NCBI RefSeq assembly: GCF_042466685.1
Contig: NZ_CP170448.1
Location: 1,612,001-1,676,000, forward strand
Source of the DNA: Vreelandella sp042466685
GTDB taxonomy: Bacteria > Pseudomonadota > Gammaproteobacteria > Pseudomonadales > Halomonadaceae
Reading direction: 5' to 3'
Length of the DNA: 64,000 bases
Under the pieces are notes generated by a model, which saw only the letters and a list, made by a program, of their open reading frames with translations, had not been told where the DNA came from and did no database searches. This document shows, one piece after another, positions 25,848 through 34,444 of the stretch. Position numbers and translations under genes: made by a program. Each line of letters starts with the position of its first letter. Position 1 is the first letter of the stretch.

Positions 25848-26672
25848 CTATGCCCTCTGCTGCATATGTAATCTGGTAAGGCTCAGCACCTGGTCGATTT
25901 GGTCACGCTCAAGCAATTTGAGCGGAGTGTCGTTGCTGCTGGCAGGTTCATGTCGTACCAAAAGGAAGCGGATTAACTCTTCCGTATCCCATGCTGCCGT
26001 TTCAGTGAGTAGCTTTGAGAGGCCGGGTAACAGCCGTCTCCTGCTCTCATCGAACTGGAAACGTGGAAAACTCAAGTCACCGGAAGCCGTGCGCCGTGCA
26101 ATCAGCTTCCCTCTTTGAGCGCGTTTTCGGATAGCTTCCTCGGTAGTATCGAAAAATTCAGAAACCCACCTGGTAGAAACCGCGCCCCCCGCATCCTCAA
26201 TTAATTGCTGAAAACGCTCAGTACCCTTGAGTTTTAATCTCTCCACTCTGTCAATCGGAGTGTCATCAAGTGAGGCCCTGGCAATTCCGGCGAGAAGCCT
26301 TGGATCAGATGAACGCAACAGTTGGTCTACTGATTCAGGCGGAAGATTGCCCACCTCTCGGGATATGGCCTCAACCCCCCTTAAAACAAGTTCCGCACGA
26401 GCACGGGAAGCTTTGGCTCTCTTGGCCTTGGTTCTCTTGACTTTGGCTTTCTTGGCTATGGCCCTGTGCCTGACTACTCCGCCAGTAGTGTAATTTTGCG
26501 CTTCGCTATTATCAGCCGTGGGCGCTACACCGCTCTCAAGAGAATTTACCTCTTCGGGATAGTAAAGCCGAAAAGCAGCTTTCATCTGCTTCAAAGCACG
26601 CTCTAAGTCTTCTTGATATTCAGAAGCACGTTGCTTCGCTTGTTTGTCGGACTGATTTGTCTCATCAATCAT
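25848..26672 (-). CDS. Xre/MbcA-type antitoxin partner of the RES toxin, extended form
   Basis: 274 residues. The C-terminal half matches RES partners: a helix-turn-helix-like segment STRWVSEFFDTTEEAIRKRA, then FPRFQFDESRRRLLPGLSKL and a helical end TPLKLLERDQIDQVLSL that would block the toxin's active site. The N-terminal ~120 residues are unusual: a charged helix, then a Lys/Arg/Ala-rich run (about 78-97, KKAKVKRTKAKRAKASRARA) that looks like a nucleic-acid binding tail. Typical partners are shorter. First gene of the pair; probably autoregulates by binding upstream DNA. Confidence 0.7.
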   Translation of the reverse strand: MIDETNQSDKQAKQRASEYQEDLERALKQMKAAFRLYYPEEVNSLESGVAPTADNSEAQNYTTGGVVRHRAIAKKAKVKRTKAKRAKASRARAELVLRGVEAISREVGNLPPESVDQLLRSSDPRLLAGIARASLDDTPIDRVERLKLKGTERFQQLIEDAGGAVSTRWVSEFFDTTEEAIRKRAQRGKLIARRTASGDLSFPRFQFDESRRRLLPGLSKLLTETAAWDTEELIRFLLVRHEPASSNDTPLKLLERDQIDQVLSLTRLHMQQRA

Positions 26673-26806
26673 GGCTTGTGTGTCCTGTTTGTCTTGCTAG
26701 TTACAGTATAGGACTGGGTGGACAAAGCTGCAAAAGGGTCAGCTGACATTTTTACGTGCGCTGGTTTCACTATCTTGGTTTCGCTAACTACGTAGCGCAC
26801 TATAAG

Positions 26807-26834
26807 TTGCTGCGTGTAAACTATCTTGTATGAA
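26807..26834 (+). promoter_or_regulatory. Candidate sigma70 promoter of pgm
   Basis: TTGCTG (26807-26812), a 16-base spacer and TATGAA (26829-26834), 47 bases before the pgm ATG. Plausible by spacing and position only. Confidence 0.35.
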
Positions 26835-26880
26835 TACGGCACCAATTAAGACGTGGCTAAACCGAGCAAGGGAGACGTAA

Positions 26881-28476
26881 ATGGATGTTGTCACAAAGGC
26901 TTTTTATGATGAAAAACCGAGTGCCAGCGTGCCCAAGGAACGGGTTTCGTTTGGCACCTCTGGCCACCGGGGCCGCTCCATGGAGCGCACCTTTAATGCT
27001 GGGCATATTTATGCGATTACCCAGGCAGTGGTCGACTATCGCACTGAGGCGGGCTATCAGGGGCCGCTTTTTTTAGGTTTCGACACCCACGCGCTTTCGC
27101 GCCCCGCCTGGGAGTGCGCACTGCAAGTGCTGGCCGCGAACCGGGTACCGGTACTCGTTGAGAAGGATCACGGTTACACCGCGACGCCGCTGATTAGCCA
27201 GGCGATTTTGCACCACAATCATCCTGAGGATCAGGCGGCGCCGGATGTGGCATTTGCGGATGGTTTAATTATCACCCCTTCGCATAACCCGCCTGAAGAT
27301 GGCGGCATTAAGTACAACCCGCATCACGGCGGGCCCGCGGATACCGATGCCACCGGCTGGATTGAGTTGCGCGCCAACGCTTACCTGCTGCGCCAGTTAG
27401 AAGATGTGCCAACTGTGCCGGTGGATGAGGCGATTGCCCACGCTCAGGAGTACGATTTCACCGCACATTATGTTGCCAAACTGGGCAGCGTCGTCGATAT
27501 CGCCGCGATTCAAGAAGCTAACCTGACGTTAGGCGCTGACCCTATGGGCGGCACTGCACTGCCGGTATGGCAAGCGATAGCGGCACACTACAACCTTAAT
27601 CTTGAGGTGGTGAATTCCACTATCGATGCTGCGTTTGCGTTTATGCCGCCGGATCACGACGGCAAGATCCGCATGGACTGCTCGAGCCCTGCGGCGATGG
27701 CCAATCTGCTCAACATTAAAGACCGCTTCGATATCGCTTTTGGTAACGACCCGGATGCCGACCGCCACGGTATTGTCGATGCCAGCGGCTTGATGAACCC
27801 GAACCACTTTTTGGCGGTGTGCATCGATTACCTGATTACTCATCGCCCAGAGTGGGCGGCTAGCCTGAAGATTGGTAAGACGCTGGTATCGTCTTCCATG
27901 ATTGATCGCGTCGTTGCCTCTCACCAGCGCGAGCTTTATGAAGTGCCGGTAGGCTTCAAGTGGTTTGTGGATGGCCTGCATGAGGGTTGGCTGGCCTTTG
28001 GCGGGGAGGAGAGCGCTGGCGCTAGTTTGCTGACCCGTGACGGTAAGGCGTGGTCGACCGATAAAGATGGCATCGTGCTCTGTTTGCTGGCGGCGGAAAT
28101 CATGTCGGTGACCGGCAAGACACCTAGCGAGTACTACCGCACGCTGACTGAGCGTTTCGGCGAGCCTTTCTATAAGCGCGTGGATACGGCTTGTTCACCG
28201 GAAGAGAAGGCGGCATTCAAGAAACTGACCGCCGAAAGTGTGACCGAGAAGCAGCTTGCTGGTGACCCGATTACTGCGGTGTTGGTCAACGCGCCCGGCA
28301 ATGGTGCCGCTATTGGTGGTATCAAAGTCACCACCGAAAACGGTTGGTTTGCCGCTCGGCCAAGTGGCACCGAATCGCTTTATAAAGTGTATGCCGAAAG
28401 CTTTAAAGGCGAACAGCACCTGGACGAGCTGATCGACAACGCCACTGAGCTGTTGGCCGGTGTGTTGAAGGGATAG
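26881..28476 (+). CDS. pgm: Phosphoglucomutase (alpha-D-glucose phosphate-specific)
   Basis: Interconverts glucose-6-phosphate and glucose-1-phosphate, feeding RfbA and UDP-glucose synthesis. VSFGTSGHRGRSMERTFN, IITPSHNPPEDGGIKYNPHH (catalytic phosphoserine in TPSHNP), FGNDPDADRHGIVD (Mg2+ binding), FGGEESAGASLLTRDG (sugar binding) and RPSGTESLYKVYAESF (phosphate binding) are all present in order. At 531 residues it is close to the E. coli Pgm length. AGGGAG precedes the ATG. Confidence 0.97.
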   Translation: MDVVTKAFYDEKPSASVPKERVSFGTSGHRGRSMERTFNAGHIYAITQAVVDYRTEAGYQGPLFLGFDTHALSRPAWECALQVLAANRVPVLVEKDHGYTATPLISQAILHHNHPEDQAAPDVAFADGLIITPSHNPPEDGGIKYNPHHGGPADTDATGWIELRANAYLLRQLEDVPTVPVDEAIAHAQEYDFTAHYVAKLGSVVDIAAIQEANLTLGADPMGGTALPVWQAIAAHYNLNLEVVNSTIDAAFAFMPPDHDGKIRMDCSSPAAMANLLNIKDRFDIAFGNDPDADRHGIVDASGLMNPNHFLAVCIDYLITHRPEWAASLKIGKTLVSSSMIDRVVASHQRELYEVPVGFKWFVDGLHEGWLAFGGEESAGASLLTRDGKAWSTDKDGIVLCLLAAEIMSVTGKTPSEYYRTLTERFGEPFYKRVDTACSPEEKAAFKKLTAESVTEKQLAGDPITAVLVNAPGNGAAIGGIKVTTENGWFAARPSGTESLYKVYAESFKGEQHLDELIDNATELLAGVLKG

Positions 28477-28511
28477 AGTCGCCCTGGGGCAACTGACATG
28501 GGGCAGTTAAA

Positions 28512-28533
28512 ATGGGGCAGCTCAATGCCCCAT
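28512..28533. terminator. Hairpin between converging pgm and Nudix-like gene
   Basis: ATGGGGCA, loop GCTCAA, TGCCCCAT: an 8-bp perfect stem between two converging genes. No strong T-run. TGGGGCA also appears twice just upstream (from 28482), so the region is a small triplication. Confidence 0.5.
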
Positions 28534-28540
28534 GGATTGG

Positions 28541-29941
28541 CTAAACCGCTGGTTCGGCAACCGGTGTGTTTTGCAGGTGGTACTGGTACAGAATCAGGTT
28601 AGCCAGTAACGATTCAGAAAGAATGTCAGCTTGCTCTTTTGCGGGTAATACAACGCTCAATTCAGCATTGTCGCGCTTCAGCATTTTCTTGTTACGCACA
28701 ATGCTGTGAGGTCTGATGCGTGAAAACAGCTCCTCTTCATCCACCACAAGCAGGCCGCTATTTTCGTTGTGATCTATGCCGTGTAGAGAGTTAAGTGTCT
28801 GGATGCTCTCGCTGTTCGTACTCTTGTCCCATAGGGAGAGAACCTGTTCGGTGCTTACTTCCAGCGGCAAGAAGAAGAACACTTCCGGCTTACCGCATCG
28901 TCTCAATTCACGGGTCATGCCAAGAAAGAGTGCTTGACTTGCGATGTCGTGCAGTGGCTCTGCAAAGATATCAGGCGCGTTGTACAGGAAAGGCAGCTCT
29001 TCTGATAACTCCTGGAGCAGCCATGCCAGCGCGGTGTAAGCGCCTTCTGCATTACGGCATGTGCTGAGGTTGGCGACCCCGGAAATGCTCGGCGAGAGCT
29101 GGCCTTTGAAGACATTGGTATGTTGACTGCGCCGAGGGATGATCAGGCCGCCATCGTTCGTCCTGATCAGGCAGCTTAGCCCCAGGTGGTTTTCTGGCAG
29201 TGCTGTATTCAGTGCGCTCAGGGATGGCCCGGGTTCTAGCAGGCTGCGGTAGGTGAGCCCGCCCGGTAGCTGCATTTCCGGCAGCATGTTGGTCGCCAGG
29301 TAGTTGTAGTAGAACGACTTTTTAAAACGTATTGAAAACTGTTCGGGCTGGGCGTGCCAATCATGAACCGCGAGTGTCAGCCCGTTATAGTCGTAGCGGT
29401 CAATGGCATTGAAGCGCTTGAGGATCGTATCCAGCCCCTGGTCATTGATCACCCAGGGGAGCTCATACCACTCATCCATTAACTCGAACTGGATATCTGT
29501 AATTTTCAAGGCGGTAGTGGGTAGCCACTCGATCACGCTCTGACTCACCATCAGATCTTTTCGGGTTGCGAGCCTGTCTTGTTGGTGCTCGGGCAGCTCG
29601 TCTTGCGAAATGCCGATCAAGGCCTGGACGTTACCCAGTGCATTGCGCTTCAGGGCGAGGAAGCGGTGGCGTTCGCTCTTGTAGCAGGTCAGGTAGAAGC
29701 GGGTATCAAGGGAGTAGCGCTGCTTCTCCTGTTTGCTGGTCGTGATCACCAGAAGAATCAAGGCTCCTTGCACTAGGGCGAACTGCACCGAGTTGATCAG
29801 GAAAGAGAGATTGAACCCCTCCATTATCTCCTTGCCCAGGGCAAATACCCCTAGAAAACCATGCAGCAAGAGGCCGAACCAAAGGGCTGAGCGCCACCGC
29901 TGTCGAGAAAACACGATACTTAAATAATGCGTGACACTCAC
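28541..29941 (-). CDS. Membrane-anchored protein with degenerate Nudix-like domain
   Basis: The 466-residue protein starts at GTG 29941 behind a strong AAGGAGG. Two membrane helices lie near residues 17-38 and 46-68 (WFGLLLHGFLGVFALGK; FALVQGALILLVITTS), so the rest probably faces the cytoplasm. Residues about 240-330 look like a Nudix fold: GLSCLIRTNDGGLIIPRRS then GVANLSTCRNAEGAYTALAW and LLQELSEELPFL, where ELSEEL resembles the metal-binding REXXEE helix but with changes. Similar soluble domains also occur in nucleotide-sensing defence and signalling proteins. It is divergent from a PP2C phosphatase gene 60 bases away. Function unknown. Confidence 0.65.
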   Translation of the reverse strand: MSVTHYLSIVFSRQRWRSALWFGLLLHGFLGVFALGKEIMEGFNLSFLINSVQFALVQGALILLVITTSKQEKQRYSLDTRFYLTCYKSERHRFLALKRNALGNVQALIGISQDELPEHQQDRLATRKDLMVSQSVIEWLPTTALKITDIQFELMDEWYELPWVINDQGLDTILKRFNAIDRYDYNGLTLAVHDWHAQPEQFSIRFKKSFYYNYLATNMLPEMQLPGGLTYRSLLEPGPSLSALNTALPENHLGLSCLIRTNDGGLIIPRRSQHTNVFKGQLSPSISGVANLSTCRNAEGAYTALAWLLQELSEELPFLYNAPDIFAEPLHDIASQALFLGMTRELRRCGKPEVFFFLPLEVSTEQVLSLWDKSTNSESIQTLNSLHGIDHNENSGLLVVDEEELFSRIRPHSIVRNKKMLKRDNAELSVVLPAKEQADILSESLLANLILYQYHLQNTPVAEPAV

Positions 29942-30000
29942 TTGTGCCTCCTTGCAGGCAGATCCACTATTGATTGATATATAGATAGTACTCTTTGGAT

Positions 30001-30888
30001 ATGAACATGGCGAACGGCAATAATTTGAATGGCTTGCAGGGGATTGCCAGTGTTAGTGATGCTGGTCAGGCCGCCTATAACGAAGACACTTTTTATATCG
30101 GGCCTGATCTTGCTTTTGTACTGGACGGCGCCACAGGGCTGGGCGAACCGCTTATCGCAGAAGAGGGCAGTGACGCCTGCTGGTTCGTTTCCCGCTTGAG
30201 TGATTTACTTTGTAATGCTTGGTCTACCCAGCTAACCCTGGATGATGCGTTAAGCGATGCCCTCGCAAAAGTAAGTGCGGAGTGGCGGGCTAGCGTATCG
30301 CCGTCACTGCCAGGCTATCAGCTGCCTTCTGCTGGGATGGCGCTTGTAGCGCAAGAGGGGGATGAGCTGGTGTTAGCCCGTTTGGGCGACTGTGAGCTGT
30401 ATGTGAACGACGGGGTGGATACCTGGCGCGTTTTTGGCGACAACGCGCTGCATAGGCTTGATGAGCGCGCTCTCGATAGGTTGAAGCAGCTTCAGCGGCA
30501 GGGGGAGCCGCCCGAGAAGGCACTGCAGGCGATCAAACCCATGTTGATGGAGCATCGTGAGCAAATGAATGCTGCTCATGGGTACTCAGCTTTAAGTGTG
30601 GTGGGGCTTGAGCGAATCAAACCGGAGGTGCGGCGATTTAAACGAAGCAGTATCAAACGGGTGCTGCTAACGAGCGATGGCTTTTCAGCGGCTTGGCAGG
30701 CGTATGGCTTTGATGCCCCGGAGTCTTGGTTAATGCGGGAAGATCCAGCGGCCCAATTAGCATTTGTGCTTCAGCAGTTGCGAGCGTGCGAAACACTGGA
30801 TGCCGACACGGTAAGGTTTCCTCGATTTAAACGCCACGATGATGCCACGGCGGTAATCATTGATATTGTCCCGGTAGACGAAACATAG
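30001..30888 (+). CDS. PP2C-family serine/threonine protein phosphatase
   Basis: About 295 residues. The order of PP2C metal motifs is visible: SVSDAGQAAYNEDTFYI (Asn-Glu-Asp), LAFVLDGATGLGEPLI (DGATG in place of DGMGG), LARLGDCELYV (GDC replacing GDS) and RHDDATAVIIDI (DDAT). These bind the two Mn2+/Mg2+ ions, so the enzyme should be active. There are three nearby starts (TTG 29995, ATG 30001, ATG 30007) and no clear ribosome binding site; 30001 is chosen. No kinase gene is seen nearby. Its stop codon TAG is the first base group of the REP array. Confidence 0.8.
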   Translation: MNMANGNNLNGLQGIASVSDAGQAAYNEDTFYIGPDLAFVLDGATGLGEPLIAEEGSDACWFVSRLSDLLCNAWSTQLTLDDALSDALAKVSAEWRASVSPSLPGYQLPSAGMALVAQEGDELVLARLGDCELYVNDGVDTWRVFGDNALHRLDERALDRLKQLQRQGEPPEKALQAIKPMLMEHREQMNAAHGYSALSVVGLERIKPEVRRFKRSSIKRVLLTSDGFSAAWQAYGFDAPESWLMREDPAAQLAFVLQQLRACETLDADTVRFPRFKRHDDATAVIIDIVPVDET

Positions 30889-31522
30889 CGCAGTGGTGCC
30901 GGGTTTAGGCTCGTGTGGGCAATGTTGGTTGGTTGCCACTGGGCGTCGTTCCGACGCCTCCCGCGGGTGCCTACGAACGCTCGTTGAACTCGCGTTCTTC
31001 GTTACCACGCGCTACGGGTGCAATTACTCGGTTTCGGTGGTGTGATGACGTGAACACCCCTTGGAATCCCCATCTTCATGTGCATGCGTGATTTAGTAGC
31101 GCGTGGTAAGCCTACGGCGCACCCGCGGGAGCAGCGCGAAGCGGTGCCGGGGTTGGCTTGTGCAGGCAGTGTCGGTTGGGTGCCACAGGGCGTCGTTCCG
31201 CCGCCTTTCGTGCCGGGCTGCCGCTGCAGGTGCCTACGAACGCTCGCTGAACTCGCGTTCTTCGTTACCACGCGCTACGGGTGCACCCGCTCGATTTCGG
31301 TGGTGTGATGACGTACACACCCCTTGGAATCCCCACCTTCATGTGCAGGCGTGATTTAGTAGCGCGTGGTAAGCCTACGGCGCACCCGCGGGAGCAGCGC
31401 GAAGCGGTGCCGGGGTTGGCTCGTGTGGGCAGTGTTGGTTCGGTGCCCTTGGGCGTCGTTCCGACGCCTCCCGCGGGTGCCTCATTCGCTCGTGCCTCGC
31501 GAGATTCGTTACCACGCGCTAC
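30888..31522. repeat. REP/BIME array A (one truncated and two full units)
   Basis: Units share: left arm TAGCGCGTGGTAAGC; GGCGCACCCGCGGGAGCAGC; core GCGGTGCCGGGGTTGGC...GGGCGTCGTTCCG; inverted CTCCCGCGGGTGCC; right arm CGTTACCACGCGCTA. The first unit lacks its left arm. Full units begin at 31098 and 31361. The arms are inverted repeats of each other (GTAGCGCGTGGTAA and TTACCACGCGCTAC), and CACCCGCGGGA/TCCCGCGGGTG form a second inverted pair, so each unit is a ~165-bp palindrome. Each half begins GTAG and can form its own hairpin CGCG(T)GGT/ACCCGCG. Apparent open frames across it are by-products. Confidence 0.9.
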
Positions 31523-31600
31523 GGGGTGTGGTAATACTCGAATTTATTGCAAAAAGGGTGTCCAATGATTAGCCAAGATGTGAAGGGTTAGGAGGATACG

Positions 31601-31807
31601 ATGTACGCGATTGAATTTGAAACCGATATCCAGGATGGTGTGGTCAATATTCCTGATGAGTATAAAGCGTTTGCTAATAGGCATGCGCGTGTTGTTATCT
31701 TGCTGGAAGATGATCCCGAAAGCTCGGATCTGCGAGCATTTTCTGAACATTCAGCGGGATTGGTAGACGAATGGAGCAGTGCAGATGAGGACGCAGTATG
31801 GAAGTGA
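31601..31807 (+). CDS. Antitoxin of a MazEF/PemIK-type pair
   Basis: 68 residues, AGGAGG ideally placed before ATG 31601. The N-terminal half (YAIEFETDIQDGVVNIPDEY) looks like a short beta-rich DNA-binding domain, and the acidic C-terminus (LEDDPESSDL, SSADEDAVW) suits a toxin-wrapping tail. It overlaps the start of the toxin gene by 10 bases, as in many type II toxin-antitoxin pairs. The pair is enclosed between two REP arrays. Confidence 0.7.
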   Translation: MYAIEFETDIQDGVVNIPDEYKAFANRHARVVILLEDDPESSDLRAFSEHSAGLVDEWSSADEDAVWK

Positions 31808-32136
31808 GGCGAGGTGAACTCGTATTGTGCGAGTTCTACTTTTCTGACTCTAAACAGCGGAAGCTCAGGCCCGTGATTGTTTTTAGAGATAACCTGCCTT
31901 TTGATGATTTTGTTGGGATCCCTGTCAGTAGCCAATTACATAGACTGCATAATGATGAATCGTTACTTGAAGAAGCTGATTTAGAAGAAGGTAGTCTGCC
32001 AAAGCGTTCTAAAGTTATGGTAAGAAAAACATTTGTCATTTAAAAACAGGTAGTTGTAAAGAGATATGGCTCTTTAACGGCCGCACGCTTTCAACAACTC
32101 CATCAGGATTTCTGTCGGTATTTTGATTGCTGTTGA
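31798..32136 (+). pseudogene. MazF/PemK-family toxin with in-frame premature stop
   Basis: The frame starts EVRRGELVLCEFYFSDSKQR then KLRPVIVFRDN, with VGIPVSSQLHR, the conserved MazF/PemK endoribonuclease N-terminus and core. TAA at 32041-32043 stops it after 81 residues (KVMVRKTFVI). Read on in the same frame, it continues KQVVVKRYGSLTAARFQQLH then a short tail to TGA 32134-32136. The restored product would be 112 residues, the usual family size, and the continuation resembles the family's C-terminal helix. A single substitution (for example GAA or CAA to TAA) therefore probably inactivated the toxin. The 81-residue form may still be made. Confidence 0.75.
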
Positions 32137-32142
32137 CCGCTC

Positions 32143-33824
32143 TTGGGAGTCCCCACCTTCATGTGCACGCGTGATTTAGTAGCGCGTGGTAAGCCTACGG
32201 CGCACCCGCGGGAGCAGCGCGCAGCGGTGCCGGGGTTGGCTTGTGTGGGCAGTGTTGGTTGGGTGCCACTGGGCGTCGTTCCGACGCCTTTCGCGGGTGC
32301 CTACGAACGCTCGCTGAACTCGCGTTCTTCGTTACCACGCGCTACGGGTGCACACGCTCGATTGCAGTGGTGTGATGACGTGCACACCCCTTGGAATCCC
32401 CATCTTTATGTGCACGCGTGATTGAGTAGCGCGTGGTAAGCCTCAGGCGCACCCGCGAAAGCAGCGCGCAGCGGTGCCGGGGTTTGGCTCGTGTGGGTAT
32501 TGTTGGTTCGGTGCCCTTGGGCGTCGTTCCGCCGCCTCCCGCGGGTGCCTACGAACGCTCGTTGAACTCGCGTTCTTCGTTACCACGCGCTACGGGGTGC
32601 ACACGCTCGATTGCAGTGGTGTGATGACGTGCACACTCCTTGGAATCCCCATCTTCATGTGCAGGCGTGATTTAGTAGCGCGTGGTAAGCCTACGGCGCA
32701 CCCGCGGAGCAGCGCGCAGCGGTGCCGGGGTTGGCTTGTGTGGGCAGTGTTGGTTCGGTGCCCTTGGGCGTCGTTCCGCCGCCTCCCGCGGGTGCCTACG
32801 AACGCTCGTTGAACTCGCGTTCTTCGTTACCACGCGCTACGGGTGCACACGCTCGATTGCAGTGGTGTGATGACGTGCACACCCCTTGGAATCCCCATCT
32901 TTATGTGCACGCGAGATTGAGTAGCGCGTGGCAAGCCTACGGCGCACCCGCGGAGCAGCGCGCAGCGGTGCCGGGGTTTGGCTTGTGTGGGCAGTGTTGG
33001 TTGGTTGCCACTGGGCGTCGTTCCGACGCCTCCCGCGGGTGCCTACGAACGCTCGTTGAACTCGCGTTCTTCGTTACCACGCGCTACGGGTGCAATTACT
33101 TGGTTTCGGCGGTGTGATGACGTGCACACCCCCTTGGAATTCCCGTCTTCAAGTGCAGGCGTGATGGAGTAGCGCGTGGTAAGCGAAGCGCACCCGCGGG
33201 AGCAGCGCGAAGCGGTGCCGGGGTTAGGCTCGTATGGGCATTGTTGGTTGGTTGCCCTTGGGCGTCGTTCCGACGCCTCCCGCGGGTGCCTCATTCGCTC
33301 GTGCCTCGCGAGATTCGTTACCACGCGCTACGGGTGCAATTACTCGGTTTCGGTGGCGTGATGACGTGCACACCCTCTTGGAATCCCCGCCTTCAAGTGC
33401 ATGCGTGATTTAGTAGCGCGTGGTAAGCCTACGGCGCACCCGCGGGAGCAGCGCGAAGCGGTGCCGGGGTTAGGCTCGTATGGGCAGTGTTGGTTGGTTG
33501 CCCTTGGGCGTCGTTCCGACGCCTCCCGCGGGTGCCTCATTCGCTCGTGCCTCGCGAGATTCGTTACCACGCGCTACGGGTGCACCCGCTCGATTGCAGT
33601 GGTGTGATGGCGTACACACTCCTTGGAATCCCCATCTTCATGTGCACGCGAGATTGAGTAGCGCGTGGTAAGCCTCAGGCGCACCCGCGGGAGCAGCGCG
33701 CAGCGGTGCCGGGGTTGGCTTGTGTGGGTATTGTGGGTTGGGTGCCACTGGGCGTCGTTCCGACGCCTCCCGCGGGTGCCTACGAACGCTCGCTGAACTC
33801 GCCTTCTTCGTTACCACGCGCTAC
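32143..33824. repeat. REP/BIME array B (seven tandem ~246-bp units)
   Basis: Left arms (AGCGCGTGG) start at 32181, 32428, 32677, 32923, 33171, 33415 and 33660, so the period is 244-249 bases: ~165 bases of palindromic element plus an ~80-base spacer containing TGATGACGTGCACACC and CTTGGAATCCCC. The right half has two loop versions: GCCTACGAACGCTCG...(longer) and GCCTCATTCGCTCGTGCCTC...(shorter); the shorter occurs in array A's last unit and in the units at 33171 and 33415. The array ends 40 bases from the RAYT gene. Nothing else is coded here; open frames across the units are artefacts of high GC. Confidence 0.93.
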
Positions 33825-33863
33825 GACAAGCATCGATTTCGGTGGTTGTTTTCGTCACGCGCT

Positions 33864-34385
33864 TTATTCCCAATCCATATCGGCGACATCGGGGGCTTGT
33901 TGGGTGCCCCAGTCGGGGTCGTACCAGCCTTTTTGAACGCATTGTTGAAAGCTTGACCACTCCCAGTCCCGTGGGGCTTTCGTCCAGCCGTGTTTGACGG
34001 GGTTGTAGTGAATGTAATCCATATGGCGTTGCCAGTCGTTTTCGTCGCGAATGACGTGTTCCCAGAAGCCCCGCTGCCAGGCGTTATGGGTGCCGGGTGG
34101 AAAGAGGAATTCCTGTGAGGCGAATTTTTTGATATCCCGCCAGCGTGAGGAGTAGTCGGCGTCGCCTTCAGGCAATCTCCACAGGCAGTGGAGGTGGTCA
34201 GGGAGCAGTACGAATGCATCCATTGCGAAAGGCTGCTCTTCTCGGACTCTGCGAAAGGCACGTCCTAGTGCATCAATATTAAGACGATCCGCCAGCAGTG
34301 GTTGTCGTGCGTAGGTGACGACGGTAAAAAAGTAGCAGCCGCCAGGAACATGCGCGCGTCGATAGGTTGCCACCCTTGCCTCCAT
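33864..34385 (-). CDS. REP-associated tyrosine transposase (RAYT, Y1-type)
   Basis: The 173 residues carry the HUH/Y1 transposase marks: PDHLHCLWRLPEGDADYSSR (His64-x-His66 is the HUH metal site), then FWEHVIRDENDWQRHMDYIH with Tyr124 as the expected catalytic tyrosine in the RAYT signature DYIHYNPVKHG, and a C-terminal WEWSSFQQCVQKGWYD. RAYTs nick single-stranded REP hairpins and are thought to spread them; they are single-copy and chromosomal. This one directly adjoins array B, whose GTAG-headed hairpins are its likely substrate. The gene appears intact. Confidence 0.92.
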   Translation of the reverse strand: MEARVATYRRAHVPGGCYFFTVVTYARQPLLADRLNIDALGRAFRRVREEQPFAMDAFVLLPDHLHCLWRLPEGDADYSSRWRDIKKFASQEFLFPPGTHNAWQRGFWEHVIRDENDWQRHMDYIHYNPVKHGWTKAPRDWEWSSFQQCVQKGWYDPDWGTQQAPDVADMDWE

Positions 34386-34444
34386 GCAGAATGATTGGGT
34401 TATGAAGGCCTAGTGTAGCGCATCGTTATGGGCTGTGTGGGCTA

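Noticed and set aside
31078..33671. Many overlapping open frames of 60-130 codons in the repeat region
   Set aside because: They repeat with the ~246-bp unit, run in several frames and both strands, and lack ribosome binding sites; they are by-products of GC-rich palindromes.
30888..33824. CRISPR array or integron cassette (attC) array
   Set aside because: The units are ~246 bp and conserved throughout, not short repeats with unique spacers, and no attC-type core sites or integrase were seen. The hairpin layout and adjacent RAYT fit BIMEs.
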